Source: JACDAN01 sp963842235
GTDB lineage: Bacteria; Actinomycetota; Thermoleophilia; Gaiellales; Gaiellaceae
Assembly: GCA_963842235.1 (NCBI GenBank)
Contig: CAWJFT010000003.1
Location: 1-64,000, forward strand
Direction: 5' to 3'
Length of the DNA: 64,000 nt
Part shown: positions 19,610 through 28,452 of the stretch, piece by piece
Layout of the letters: every line of letters begins with the position of its first letter
Position numbering within the stretch: position 1 is the first letter of the stretch
Program-made: the position numbers and the translations under genes
The notes under the pieces: model-generated
Database searches by the model: none
What the model was told of the DNA's origin: nothing
Seen by the model: the letters and a program-made list of their open reading frames with translations, nothing else

Positions 19610-21129
19610 GCCTTCCGGCTGAAGCGCTCGAGGAACGCCGAATGCAGCTCGTCGGGGATGCCGCGCACGGCCCAGAGCACGGCGAAGTAGGCCGCGCTCG
19701 CAGCGAGTACGAGCGGCAGGCGGTCGAGGCCTGGGACGAGTGCCAACGCGAGGGCCGCGGCTGCTGCTGCTGCGACCTTGGGGATCACGCCCACAGAGAC
19801 GCGCAGGCGCCGGTCCCGCCCGAGCAGCGCGACCGTGTACGCGAGCGCGAGGGTGAACTCCCCTCCCACCGTTGCGATCGCAGCGCCCTTTGCGCCGTAG
19901 GGGCCGACGAGCAGCGCCGTGAGCAGCCCGCTCATCGCGAGCCCGACCATGTTCGCCAGGAGGAGCGCGCGGTGCCGGTGCAGCGCGAGTAGACCGGTGC
20001 CCCACGTGACGGTGAGGAAGGTCGCGAGCAGCGCAACGCCCTGGATCTGGAGGACGGCCACGGAGGGCTCGAAGTGCCGGCCGGCAACGACGCCGATGGC
20101 GAACCGGGCGCCGAGGCTGGTCGCGAGCGCGAGCCAGGCACCGAAGACCAGAGCCGCTTCGAACAGCCGCTGGATGACGTACTTCAGCCGCGCCTCGTCG
20201 TTCAGCGCTGCCCGCGCAAGGATCGGGAACGCGAGGTTGACGGCGAGAAGCGGCAGCGCCGTGAGGACGGAGAAGACGCGGAAGGAGGCCCCGTAGTAGC
20301 CGAGCTCGGTGCTGGTGGCAAGGAGCGACGCGATCACGACGGTGAGCGAGGCGTAGATCGACGCGACGGCGGCTGCGGCTGAGTAGACGATCGTCAGCTC
20401 GAACACGTGCTTCCACTGCGCCCGCTCGAACGCAGGCCTGAACGGGATAGCGCCCCTGACGAGGACGACGGTCAGAAGCAGGAGCGCCAGGCCGACCGGA
20501 AGCGGGATCGCGAGGAACGGCAGCAGCCCGGATCCGGCCACGACGAGCGCGACGACGACCACGACCGTCGCGAGCTGACGCGCGAGGTCGAGCGCGCTGA
20601 CGAGGCCGATCCTCAGCGTCGTGCCGAGCGGGACCATGTACATCTGCTGCGCGACCATCAGCAGAAGCGCGAGACCGGCGAGCAGCGTTCCGGCGACCAG
20701 CACCGAGTCGTAGCCCGCGGCGACGGCGAACACGACCGCACCGACGACTCCGACAACGGTGATGACAAGGCGCAGGCCGAGCAGGTTCCGCATCAGACGG
20801 TCGCGCTCGTCCCCCTCGCGGGTCGCGTATTCCCGTGCCCCGATCGCCGAGAGCCCGGCTTCGCTCAGCCCGCCGACGATCGCAACGAGCGAGGTCACCG
20901 TCACGTACCGGCCCCAGCCGACCACGCCGAGGTGGCGGGTCATGAGCGCCGCGGCGAGGACGCCGAGCAGTACGCCGACGAGGTAGCCGCCGATACGCGG
21001 GACGCTTCCGCGAATCACCCTCCCACCCGCGGTCGGCGCGTCGAGGATCGCCACCGGGTCGAGTGCTTTGGGCGCCGCGAGCGGCGGGCTCGAGGGCTCG
21101 CCGTCAGCGGAGGGGCGCACGTCATTCAC
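19606..21129 (-). CDS. wzx: Wzx-type oligosaccharide flippase
   Basis: An intact polytopic protein of about 507 residues from the GTG at 21129, with roughly 14 hydrophobic segments spread over its length (for example IGGYLVGVLLGVLAAALMT near the N-terminus, LRLVITVVGVVGAVVFAVAA, and LPLVLAASAAYFAVLWAV near the end). Layout and length match the MATE-like polysaccharide transporter family, which moves undecaprenyl-diphosphate-linked repeat units across the membrane. An in-frame ATG at 21210 is possible but adds a basic non-conserved stretch. It is the only Wzx seen in the window. Its stop is coupled to the next GT4. It stands out for being frame-intact among broken neighbours. Confidence 0.85.
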   Translation of the reverse strand: MNDVRPSADGEPSSPPLAAPKALDPVAILDAPTAGGRVIRGSVPRIGGYLVGVLLGVLAAALMTRHLGVVGWGRYVTVTSLVAIVGGLSEAGLSAIGAREYATREGDERDRLMRNLLGLRLVITVVGVVGAVVFAVAAGYDSVLVAGTLLAGLALLLMVAQQMYMVPLGTTLRIGLVSALDLARQLATVVVVVALVVAGSGLLPFLAIPLPVGLALLLLTVVLVRGAIPFRPAFERAQWKHVFELTIVYSAAAAVASIYASLTVVIASLLATSTELGYYGASFRVFSVLTALPLLAVNLAFPILARAALNDEARLKYVIQRLFEAALVFGAWLALATSLGARFAIGVVAGRHFEPSVAVLQIQGVALLATFLTVTWGTGLLALHRHRALLLANMVGLAMSGLLTALLVGPYGAKGAAIATVGGEFTLALAYTVALLGRDRRLRVSVGVIPKVAAAAAAALALALVPGLDRLPLVLAASAAYFAVLWAVRGIPDELHSAFLERFSRKA

Positions 21130-21232
21130 CGGGCTGCTACCTCGGCGACCCTGGGGTACGGCATTGGCACGTTGTGCCAGGCGAAGAGGATGTCGTTGCG
21201 CGGCCCGCACCGCCAGGCAGCGACCGCGGCGG

Positions 21233-22375
21233 TCATCTGGCCCCGGCCAGCGCGCGTTCGTACGACTCGAGCGTCCCCTCCGCCGTGCGTTCCCACGTGA
21301 AGGCTGCCGCCCGCTCCGCTCCGGCGCTCACGAGGCGGGCCGCGAGCGCCCGGTCAGTGAGGAGATCCGTCAGCGCGGATCCGATGGCATCGACGTCGAG
21401 CGGATCGAAGTAGCGGACGGCGTCACCGCCGACCTCCGGAAGCGACGACGCCCTGGAGCAGGCGACGGGCACGCGTCTGCGCATCGCCTCGAGGATGGGG
21501 AGACCGAAGCCCTCGCGCAAGGAGGGGAATACGAACGCCGAGCACGCGCGGTAGAGCCCCTCCAGGTCGGCGGAGTCGACATAGGCCGGAAAGCGAACGG
21601 CCTCCGCGAGCCCCAGGCCGGCAGCCTCGGCCTTCAGCTGCTCCTCGTGGCTCGTGGGATTCCCAGGGAGCACGAGCACGGCGTCCGGGACGCGCTCGCG
21701 AACCCGCGCGAACGCCCGCACCAGCCGGAGCAGGTTCTTGTGTGTCCGCTTCGCAGAGACGGCGAGGACGAGAGGTCCATCGCCGAGCTCGAGCTTCCGT
21801 CGCAGCTCGGACTCCGGCGTCGGCTCCGCGAGCTCGTCCGCTCCGTGGCCGAGCGGGACGACGTCGATCCGGCCCGACGCCAGGCCGAGTTGCTCCACGA
21901 GGTCGAGCCGGGTCGCCTCCGAGAACGTCAGGACCCGGTCTGCGTGCCGCACAACGGGCGGGACGACCGTCTTCCAGAGGGTCGCGGTGACGCGTCCTGT
22001 GCTGGCGGGATCGTGCAGCCAGATCAGATCGCCCACGAGCACGACGTGCGCCGCGGGGACCCGCAGGGGGCCGATCATGGCAACGCTGTGCAGCACGTCG
22101 AGGCGCTTCCGACGCGCGAGCTCGCCGAGAACGGTCAGCTCGGAGACGGCGGTGAACCAGCGAACGCCGAGCAGCGGATGTGTCACCAGCTCGACCGAGT
22201 CCAGCCACGGCTCGCGGGCCAGAGACTCCCGTCCCTCGGAGTTGAGGAAGAGCGAGAAGCGGACGTCCGGACGGAGGCGTATGAGCTCGGGAACGAGCCT
22301 GCGGACGTAGGTCTCGAGCCCTCCCATCCGCGGGCGCAGGAAGACGGCGTTGATCCCGGCACGCACGAGCCTCAT
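21233..22375 (-). CDS. GT4 glycosyltransferase
   Basis: An intact GT4 enzyme of 380 residues. It has NAVFLRPRMGGLETYVRRLV at the N-terminus, DVLHSVAMIGPLRVPAAHVV, VGDLIWLHDPASTGR, RVLTFSEATRLDLVEQLGL, PLVLAVSAKRTHKNLLRLVR and FVFPSLREGFGLPILEAMRR with the catalytic E-x7-E. The tail FTWERTAEGTLESYERALAG is characteristic of the mannosyltransferase-like subgroup seen repeatedly here. The ATG at 22375 overlaps the upstream methyltransferase stop as ATGA; the frame is open further upstream but that part is antisense shadow of the methyltransferase gene. Confidence 0.9.
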   Translation of the reverse strand: MRLVRAGINAVFLRPRMGGLETYVRRLVPELIRLRPDVRFSLFLNSEGRESLAREPWLDSVELVTHPLLGVRWFTAVSELTVLGELARRKRLDVLHSVAMIGPLRVPAAHVVLVGDLIWLHDPASTGRVTATLWKTVVPPVVRHADRVLTFSEATRLDLVEQLGLASGRIDVVPLGHGADELAEPTPESELRRKLELGDGPLVLAVSAKRTHKNLLRLVRAFARVRERVPDAVLVLPGNPTSHEEQLKAEAAGLGLAEAVRFPAYVDSADLEGLYRACSAFVFPSLREGFGLPILEAMRRRVPVACSRASSLPEVGGDAVRYFDPLDVDAIGSALTDLLTDRALAARLVSAGAERAAAFTWERTAEGTLESYERALAGAR

Positions 22376-23301
22376 GAGGGCCTTCGCAGAGCGAGCGCGA
22401 CCGACGTCCAGGGCGCTCCATACGCCTCGAGGAGGATGTGTGGCCAGTCGCGGCCGGTTCGGGGCCGAAGGACGCCGTCGCCGCCGAAGTGCACGAGGTT
22501 CTCCCAGGACTCGCGCGACACGCGACGGTCGAGCGGCTGGAGCAGCTCGAGCCCGGACCCACGCACGATCCAGGATTGGGCCTCGCGTGCGGTCAGCACC
22601 TCGATCACGCGCCGGCCGAGCGCAGCCGTACGGCAGAGACGCTGGAAGCTGCCGAACCGGATGCCGGTCTGCAGCAGCTTCGAGTTGAGCGGGTGCCGTC
22701 CGACGAAGCACTCGGTGACGATGAAGGCGTGTCCGCCGGGCCGGAGGACCCGCGCGAGCTCCCGCGCGGCGCGCACGATCTCGCGCCGCCCGCCGAAGTG
22801 CTCTATCGAGTTCAGCGAGAACACGACGTCGAAGCTGCCGTCCTCGAAACGGAGATCGAGCGCATCCATCTCGAGCACCTCGAGACGCTCGCGCCGGAAG
22901 GGATACGGCGCGAACCTCGCCGGGTCGGTGAGCATCGCGGCATCGGCCTCTCGGGCTGCGAACGAGCCGCGACCGTAGATGTCGGTCGCGACGACACGGC
23001 CAACGCGGTTGGCAAGCCAGAACAGCACCTCCTCGTGACCCGCGGCGACCGACAGCGCCTTCGTGCCCTCGCCCAGCGCTCCGACGTCTTCGAGGAACAG
23101 CGTCAGGAGCGCGTACTCCCAGTACTTCCGGTGCAGCTCTTGCTCGGGCGGGAGGCCCGGGACGATCTCGCGGATGCGGCCGCGCACGAGCGGATCGTCG
23201 AAGTCGTGGAGGTCGCAGAGCTTGACGTACTGGCGGCGCAACCGCGGCGCGCTCGATTGACGCGGGCGGGGCGGGGCCGAATCATTCGACTCGGTGCTCA
23301 C
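22372..23301 (-). CDS. Class I SAM-dependent methyltransferase
   Basis: An intact protein of 309 residues. An N-terminal region with a YWEYALLTLFLEDVG segment leads to motif I, ALSVAAGHEEVLFWLANRVG, where the glycine loop is atypical (AAGHE). VVATDIYGRG supplies the acidic residue, DALDLRFEDGSFDVVFSLNS and LARVLRPGGHAFIVTECFVG complete the fold. The C-terminal extension (SFQRLCRTAALGRRVIEVLT) is specific to the subgroup. The GTG at 23301 overlaps the FkbM stop as GTGA. Acceptor unknown, likely a sugar of the glycan. Confidence 0.8.
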   Translation of the reverse strand: MSTESNDSAPPRPRQSSAPRLRRQYVKLCDLHDFDDPLVRGRIREIVPGLPPEQELHRKYWEYALLTLFLEDVGALGEGTKALSVAAGHEEVLFWLANRVGRVVATDIYGRGSFAAREADAAMLTDPARFAPYPFRRERLEVLEMDALDLRFEDGSFDVVFSLNSIEHFGGRREIVRAARELARVLRPGGHAFIVTECFVGRHPLNSKLLQTGIRFGSFQRLCRTAALGRRVIEVLTAREAQSWIVRGSGLELLQPLDRRVSRESWENLVHFGGDGVLRPRTGRDWPHILLEAYGAPWTSVALALRRPS

Positions 23302-24101
23302 GCCGAAGCTGCTCCGACGTACTGCCGCCAGGCCCAAAGCATCCCGTGGCCCGGCGCGGCCGCGAGGTCTGCATCGACCGTCTTGTAGCCGGCGTCCTCG
23401 AGGCGGCGGCGGGCATACGAGCCGGGATCCGGCGCCGGGCAATCGTGCGCGTGGTACTCGAGCGCGACCACGGGCACCGAGAGTGCAGGGAAGCGCGGGT
23501 CATCGAGGATCTTCCACTCGGCGCCCTCGATGTCGATCTTCAGCAGATCGACGCCGCCGAGGAAGGGGAAGACGTCCACTGCAGGCACCGGTGTCGTCTC
23601 AGCCGACTCGGCCTCCATGCGCGAGGTCGTGAACTCGCCGCCCGTCCAGAACGGCACCGTCCCGTCGCGCACGTCGGCGCAGGCGGCGACGAGCCGCCAG
23701 CCTTTGCCCCCTCCGTTCGCCTCGATCGTGCGTGCCAGCACATCCACGTTCGCAGGGTGAGGCTCGAACGCGACGATCTCGGCATCGGAATAGAGCCGGC
23801 GTAGCTCCGCACCGAAGAGGCCGATGTTGGCGCCGAGGTCGACCACGCGCAGCGGTCGAGGGCGCGAACGAAGAAGGGCGGCGACCTGCGCGGGCGGTTC
23901 GTAGTGGCCCGCGTCGACGATCTGCTCCAGGGTCATGATGTCGACGGTCCCGTGCCGGAGGTGGATGACGACGTCGGAGCCGTGGAGGCGGTAGCGGCCC
24001 AGCGTCTCGCTCCGAGATGCGACACGCAGCCAGAAGCGGACGCGTTCGCGGACGGTCCCAGAGAGGCGCGTGGTCGTGCGGATCGCCTCCAGCTGCGCCA
24101 C
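23298..24101 (-). CDS. FkbM-family methyltransferase
   Basis: An intact 267-residue protein. The FkbM signature is clear: LRVVDLGANIGLFGAELRRL for SAM binding, IVAFEPHPANVDVLARTIEA, then VDLLKIDIEGAEWKILDD, the hallmark acidic motif. FkbM enzymes O-methylate sugars or polyketides; here a sugar hydroxyl of the polysaccharide is the likely acceptor. GTG start at 24101; the upstream DUF268-like gene stops at 24113, leaving 11 bases. The gene is coupled to the downstream methyltransferase by a GTGA overlap. Confidence 0.9.
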   Translation of the reverse strand: MAQLEAIRTTTRLSGTVRERVRFWLRVASRSETLGRYRLHGSDVVIHLRHGTVDIMTLEQIVDAGHYEPPAQVAALLRSRPRPLRVVDLGANIGLFGAELRRLYSDAEIVAFEPHPANVDVLARTIEANGGGKGWRLVAACADVRDGTVPFWTGGEFTTSRMEAESAETTPVPAVDVFPFLGGVDLLKIDIEGAEWKILDDPRFPALSVPVVALEYHAHDCPAPDPGSYARRRLEDAGYKTVDADLAAAPGHGMLWAWRQYVGAASA

Positions 24102-24112
24102 GAGCAGTCGGT

Positions 24113-24817
24113 TTACGAACGCGTCAGGACGAAGAGGCCGAGGGCGTAGAACGACGCCGAGCCCTGGGTCGCGAGCGCCGTCTCGCGGTCGGTCTGCTCC
24201 CAGATGGCGTGCCTCGGACGCTTCAGCCAGAACTGCTGCTCCCGGATTGCGTAGTCGGCCAACAGGCTTGGAAGGCGGTCGACACCGTAGATCCGATGCA
24301 ATGGCGGGCAGACGAGGTCTTGACCAACCGGAACAGTCATCACCATTCGACCCTCGGGCGCCAGCGCTTCGCGCATGATTGTCATCGCCTCGAGGTCGCC
24401 GTCCGCTCGGTCAGTGCTTCCGTAACGGCCTGCGAGGCCAACGTGCTCGACCGAGGAGCAGTTGAGAATCTGGTCGAACATCTGGCCGCGGAGCGGTCGA
24501 TCGAGGATGTCGGCCTCCAGGAACTCGACGCGCTCGTGCTGGAAGGCGGGCACAACGACGACTCGGTCGAGCGCGACCACCTCGTGGCCGCGCTGGGCAG
24601 CGGCGAGGGCGAGAAAGCCAACGTCGGCACCGAAATCGAGCGTGCGGCCCGGTTTGTCGGCAAGCCGCGCCATGCAGAATGACCACTCGACCCAGCGGTC
24701 GCCTGCGAGCGTGCCGCTCCCGCCCGCCGCCGCAAGCCGCTGCGAGAGTCCATGAGCGGCGTTTCCGGCGAACGCGAGCGCCCGAACACCAAGTCCCCTC
24801 AGGCGCGGCGGAGGCAC
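24113..24817 (-). CDS. SAM methyltransferase-like protein, DUF268-like
   Basis: An intact protein of 234 residues. RTLDFGADVGFLALAAAQRG replaces the usual glycine loop. VEFLEADILDRPL and ILNCSSVEHVGLAGRYG follow, and the segment DGDLEAMTIMREAL plus VPVGQDLVCPPLHRIYG is diagnostic, as I recall, of DUF268 proteins, whose consensus has a conserved RYGDP..DGDL and VPVG.D...HRIYG. The function of that family is not established; a sugar-modifying methyltransferase is the reasonable guess. GTG start at 24817. First gene of the minus-strand operon that runs to 17251. Confidence 0.75.
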   Translation of the reverse strand: MPPPRLRGLGVRALAFAGNAAHGLSQRLAAAGGSGTLAGDRWVEWSFCMARLADKPGRTLDFGADVGFLALAAAQRGHEVVALDRVVVVPAFQHERVEFLEADILDRPLRGQMFDQILNCSSVEHVGLAGRYGSTDRADGDLEAMTIMREALAPEGRMVMTVPVGQDLVCPPLHRIYGVDRLPSLLADYAIREQQFWLKRPRHAIWEQTDRETALATQGSASFYALGLFVLTRS

Positions 24818-24922
24818 CGCGCGAGGATAACCGCGGCGACCACCCTTGCATGCGCGATGCGCGCCGCCTCGCGAACCCGGCCCTCACACCAGAAAACTGG
24901 CGAGCCTTCTCTGTTAGCGTCG
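24818..24922. promoter_or_regulatory. Divergent promoter region
   Basis: A 105-base gap between the DUF268-like gene (minus) and a methyltransferase (plus). It must contain both start regions. I cannot point to a definite -10 box; CTTCTCTGTTAGCGT just upstream of the plus-strand ATG is the most AT-rich part. Confidence 0.3.
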
Positions 24923-25636
24923 ATGGACTTGTTCAAGAAGCCGCTCGCTTGGACCAGGGCCGGAACTATCGACGCGCACCTGCACTCCGGGCCCCAGATG
25001 TTGCAGTACCAGGCGATTGCCCGCCGCATCGCAGCGGAACAAGCGGGGCCGGTGCTCGACTGGGGGACCGGTTTCGGCCAGGTGGCCAGGCTGCTCGCCG
25101 ACGAGGGCGTCGACGTCACGCCGTTCGAGTATCGGACCGACGTGCCGGCCGGTGTAAGGCCGCTACAGCGCTACCCCGAGCTCTCGGCCCATTCGAGCTC
25201 TGACCCGGTCGCTCTTCCCTTCGACGACGGCAGGTTCGACGCGGTGCTCAGCTGCGGTGTGCTCGAGCACGTCCAAAACCCTGACGGGAGCCTGGACGAG
25301 ATCCGCCGCGTCCTTAGGACAGGCGGCACCTTCTACCTCTACAACTTGCCCAACCGCACGGCCTACACCGAGCGGATCGCGAAGGCGATCGGCCTCTACT
25401 ACCACGGCAAGCTGCCTCACGATCGCGTCTACACCCTCCGCTCGGTGCGCGAGCTGCTCGAGCGGCACGGGTTCGAGGTTCGAGAGCTGCGGCGGGCGCA
25501 CATGCTGCCGCTCGTGCTTGGCGGGCCGCCTCGACTCGTGTGGGATGTCAGCTCCGCGCTAGAGCGCGTCCCGGGACTCAACCTTGTCGCGACCACGATC
25601 GAGGGAGTGGCGATCGCCCGAGGGTCCGTCTCATAG
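24923..25636 (+). CDS. Class I SAM-dependent methyltransferase
   Basis: An intact 237-residue methyltransferase from the ATG at 24923 (MDLFKKPLAW). Motif I is GPVLDWGTGFGQVARLLADE, followed by FDDGRFDAVLSCGVLEHVQN and RRVLRTGGTFYLYNLPNRTA, then LYYHGKLPHDRVYTLRSVRE, a segment seen in small-molecule and sugar methyltransferases. The open frame extends upstream to 24752 but that Arg-rich part overlaps the divergent gene and is unlikely to be used. The reductase gene begins 25 bases after its stop, so they may be co-transcribed. Confidence 0.85.
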   Translation: MDLFKKPLAWTRAGTIDAHLHSGPQMLQYQAIARRIAAEQAGPVLDWGTGFGQVARLLADEGVDVTPFEYRTDVPAGVRPLQRYPELSAHSSSDPVALPFDDGRFDAVLSCGVLEHVQNPDGSLDEIRRVLRTGGTFYLYNLPNRTAYTERIAKAIGLYYHGKLPHDRVYTLRSVRELLERHGFEVRELRRAHMLPLVLGGPPRLVWDVSSALERVPGLNLVATTIEGVAIARGSVS

Positions 25637-25661
25637 GGTCGTCCGCCTATCATCACGGGCT

Positions 25662-26648
25662 GTGAACCTGCTGGCCGGCAAGCGTGTCCTCGTGACCGGC
25701 GGCTCGGGCTTCCTCGGCACGCCCACGATCGCGCGTTTCGAGAGCTATGACGTAGCCGAGGTCATCGCGCCTCGCTCTGAGCAGTACGACTTACGCGAGC
25801 GCGAGGCCATTCGCGCAGTCCTCGCCGATACGGCCCCCGACGTTGTGGTGCACCTCGCGGCCGTGGTCGGCGGCATCGGTGCGAACATGGCCACGCCGGG
25901 GCAGTTCTTCTACGACAACGCGATCATGGGTATCCAGCTGATCGAGGAAAGCCGCCTCGCCGGGGTTTCGCGCTTCGTGTGCGTCGGCACGGTCTGCGCC
26001 TACCCGAAGTACGCCCCGGTGCCGTTCAAGGAGGAGGACCTGTGGAACGGCTACCCGGAGGAGACCAACGCCCCATACGGGCTCGCGAAGAAGATGCTCC
26101 TCGTTCAGCTGCAGGCCTATCGGCAACAATACGGCTTCAAGGGCGTCTACCTGTTGCCAGTGAACCTCTACGGGCCGCGCGACAATTTCGATGCCCGCAC
26201 CTCCCATGTCATTCCCGCACTGATCAAGAAGTGCCTCGACGCCGTAGAGAGCGGCGCAGCCTCGATTACCTGTTGGGGGACTGGGCGCGCGTCTCGCGAG
26301 TTCCTGTACGTCGACGACGCCGCGGACGGCATCGCAGCTGCCGCTGCGCGATACAGAGAGCCCGAGCCCGTCAACCTCGGCTCGGGCCAGGAGATCACGA
26401 TCGCGGAGCTGACTGAGCTGATCGCAGAGCTCGTCGGCTTCCGCGGCGAGATCGTGTGGGACACGACGAAGCCGGACGGTCAACCGCGCCGGTGGCTCGA
26501 CACCTCGCGTGCCGAGCGCGAGTTCGGCTTTCGTGCCACGACGGAGCTGCGCGAGGGCCTGGTTAGCACGATCGACTGGTACCTCTCGACCCGGGAGGCC
26601 GATATCGAGAGCCGAGCAGAGCCCAGCGCATTCTCCTCTCGGCCCTGA
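25662..26648 (+). CDS. fcl: GDP-L-fucose synthase-like epimerase/reductase
   Basis: An intact extended SDR of 328 residues. VLVTGGSGFLGTPTIARFES is the cofactor loop, VVGGIGANMATPGQFFYDN is the family hallmark, VGTVCAYPKYAPVPFKE matches the CxYPK segment, YGLAKKM carries catalytic Tyr and Lys, and NLYGPRDNFD follows. These features fit GDP-4-keto-6-deoxy-mannose 3,5-epimerase/4-reductase, which follows GDP-mannose 4,6-dehydratase (gmd copies at 28.5 and 35 kb) in GDP-L-fucose or related sugar synthesis. The GTG start at 25662 matches homologue length. A related product such as GDP-colitose or a heptose is possible. Confidence 0.85.
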   Translation: MNLLAGKRVLVTGGSGFLGTPTIARFESYDVAEVIAPRSEQYDLREREAIRAVLADTAPDVVVHLAAVVGGIGANMATPGQFFYDNAIMGIQLIEESRLAGVSRFVCVGTVCAYPKYAPVPFKEEDLWNGYPEETNAPYGLAKKMLLVQLQAYRQQYGFKGVYLLPVNLYGPRDNFDARTSHVIPALIKKCLDAVESGAASITCWGTGRASREFLYVDDAADGIAAAAARYREPEPVNLGSGQEITIAELTELIAELVGFRGEIVWDTTKPDGQPRRWLDTSRAEREFGFRATTELREGLVSTIDWYLSTREADIESRAEPSAFSSRP

Positions 26649-26742
26649 ACCGGGGGCTCCGCGGCGCCCACACACCATCCCGTGGCCGTCGCTGCGGCGC
26701 TAGATCGAGGCGAGGCGAAGGCCGCTGCCGCGGCGCGTTTGC

Positions 26743-27465
26743 TCAGCCGTGATGCTGCCGCTGCGGCAGAGTCGTTGTGAGGAGTGGGTTCTCCAGCGGT
26801 GCGCGAGCGGCGATAAAGATCGCGCGAGCAAGCGCCACCGGCGGCTGCGCTGTCGTCCAGTCGATCGGATACTCGGGATGCCATGGCTGCGTCACGGGCA
26901 CGTAGACGTATGGGAAGTGCAGGTTCAGCTGGCGGTTGACCCAAAGTCGCGTCGGGCGGCAGCCGACACCGCCAGCAGCCTGCGACGGCGTCTGTTGCGG
27001 TTCGTCGACGATGTCGAGCCGTTCGTCGTCACCCCAGCCGACGACCGTCTGAATTAGCAGCAGGCCAGTGCAGCAGGCGGCGAGGTACTCGAGCGCTTCG
27101 GCCGGGTGGCGCAGGTGGTAGAGAGTGCCGTAGCAGTAGACGATCTCGGCCGTGATCGGTGTTGGTGGGTCGTCGAGGTCGAGCAGGCGCGCGTCGATGC
27201 CTGGCCAGCGCTCCTCTAGCAGCTCGAGGTTGCGTGCGCGCGCGTCGCTCGTGACGACCGTGCAGCCGCGGTCGAGGAAGAAGCTCGTGTGGTCGCCGAT
27301 GCCGGCGCCGACCTCTACCACGCTGCGGCCCGCAAGCGGGAGCTTCAGGGTCGCGAGGTGTTCGAGCGTGCGCGCGTTGTGGCGCAGGTAGTGGTCAGAG
27401 TGGAACTCGGAGAGCGGGTCGATCGGCACGAACCTGCGCGCGAGTCGTCGGAGGGCACCCGCCAT
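26743..27465 (-). CDS. Class I SAM-dependent methyltransferase
   Basis: An intact protein of 240 residues. VVEVGAGIGDHTSFFLDRGC is motif I, VVTSDARARNLELLEERWPG gives the acidic motif II, and EIVYCYGTLYHLRHPAEALE is the post-II strand. The C-terminal half is aromatic and Pro-rich (YVYVPVTQPWHPEYPIDWTT), consistent with a carbohydrate-binding cap. It converges with the fucose synthase-like gene across about 95 bases that contain nothing I recognise. Acceptor unknown. Confidence 0.8.
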   Translation of the reverse strand: MAGALRRLARRFVPIDPLSEFHSDHYLRHNARTLEHLATLKLPLAGRSVVEVGAGIGDHTSFFLDRGCTVVTSDARARNLELLEERWPGIDARLLDLDDPPTPITAEIVYCYGTLYHLRHPAEALEYLAACCTGLLLIQTVVGWGDDERLDIVDEPQQTPSQAAGGVGCRPTRLWVNRQLNLHFPYVYVPVTQPWHPEYPIDWTTAQPPVALARAIFIAARAPLENPLLTTTLPQRQHHG

Positions 27466-27565
27466 CGGGCGCGATTGTAGGCGTGTCGGCTGACGCGGAT
27501 CGGGGTGACCCCCGGCACCCCGTAAGAAGCTGGCCGAGGCCTCGCAGCGGCGTCCTGGCCAATTC

Positions 27566-28435
27566 TCAGGCCGCGCGGCGCGCGGGCTTGATCAGCCAGC
27601 GCAGCGGCGCTGCGGCCGGTTGCAGCAAAACGAATTCCTCAACCCTCGCGCGGAGATGCTTGAACGATCGCGCGCGGCGCAGGCCGTCGGGAGCGAGTAC
27701 ATGCGTTGCATTCGAGGGAGAGTGCTTGTAGCGATCGACCCAGCCGCCGAGCTGCCGGTTCCGTTCTGCCTCCGGCCCTTCCCAGTCGAGGCCCCGCCCT
27801 TCCTGGACGTGTCCGTAGTCGTGGTTCTGGTGGATGACCGTCGTGCTCGGAGTCATGTCGATCACGGGAAGCCGCAGTTGGAGGGCGCGACCGATCATCC
27901 AGTTGTCCCAGCCGGGCCTCCCGACCGCGAACGACGGCAGGCCGAAGTCGAACTCGCGTGGATAGACGAAGTAGTCGCTTCCAAAGCCGAGATCCAGCTG
28001 TCCGTTTCTCCGTGCCCTTTGGTCCAGCCCGTCCCCGTCGGCTGCGAAGTCAATTGGAGCTCGAATGTCGCAGTTCCAACGCTGGCCGATCGCGAGATAG
28101 GGCTCTACGGGTAACCGATGCACCGCGGCCAGGAAGTCGGGGAGCAGGATGATGTCTGCATTGACATAGCAGAGCAGCGTTCCCGTCCCGCGCGCAGCAA
28201 CTTCGCGGAAGGCCCAGTCGAGCACCGGCGTGCCGTATTCGTTGGTGGCAGCGTGGCCAACATGCGCCACTTCGAACTCGCGCGCCGCCTCCGCGACCCC
28301 GACATCGTCTCCGATCAGCAGAACTTCGATATCCCGCCCGAGCCTAGCCCAGCTGGCGAGGGCGTTACGCTGGATCAACGAGACGTGAGGATCAACGAAG
28401 CCCTTGGGGATCGAGAAGATCGTTAGATAGGCCAT
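27566..28435 (-). CDS. GT-A-like glycosyltransferase or nucleotide-diphospho-sugar transferase
   Basis: An intact 289-residue protein. It begins LTIFSIPKGFVDPHVSLIQR, with ALASWARLGRDIEVLLIGDD, and GTLLCYVNADIILLPDFLAA carries the NAD (DxD-like) metal motif. YLAIGQRWNCDI, the FAVGRPGWDNWMIGRALQL segment and DMTPSTTVIHQNHDYGHVQ follow. These match a group of GT-A-fold proteins found in bacteria and plants whose activity is mostly unproved, as far as I recall. It carries no membrane segment. It ends about 100 bases from the methyltransferase start on the same strand. Confidence 0.7.
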   Translation of the reverse strand: MAYLTIFSIPKGFVDPHVSLIQRNALASWARLGRDIEVLLIGDDVGVAEAAREFEVAHVGHAATNEYGTPVLDWAFREVAARGTGTLLCYVNADIILLPDFLAAVHRLPVEPYLAIGQRWNCDIRAPIDFAADGDGLDQRARRNGQLDLGFGSDYFVYPREFDFGLPSFAVGRPGWDNWMIGRALQLRLPVIDMTPSTTVIHQNHDYGHVQEGRGLDWEGPEAERNRQLGGWVDRYKHSPSNATHVLAPDGLRRARSFKHLRARVEEFVLLQPAAAPLRWLIKPARRAA

Positions 28436-28452
28436 CGCGCCTTTAGTTCTTG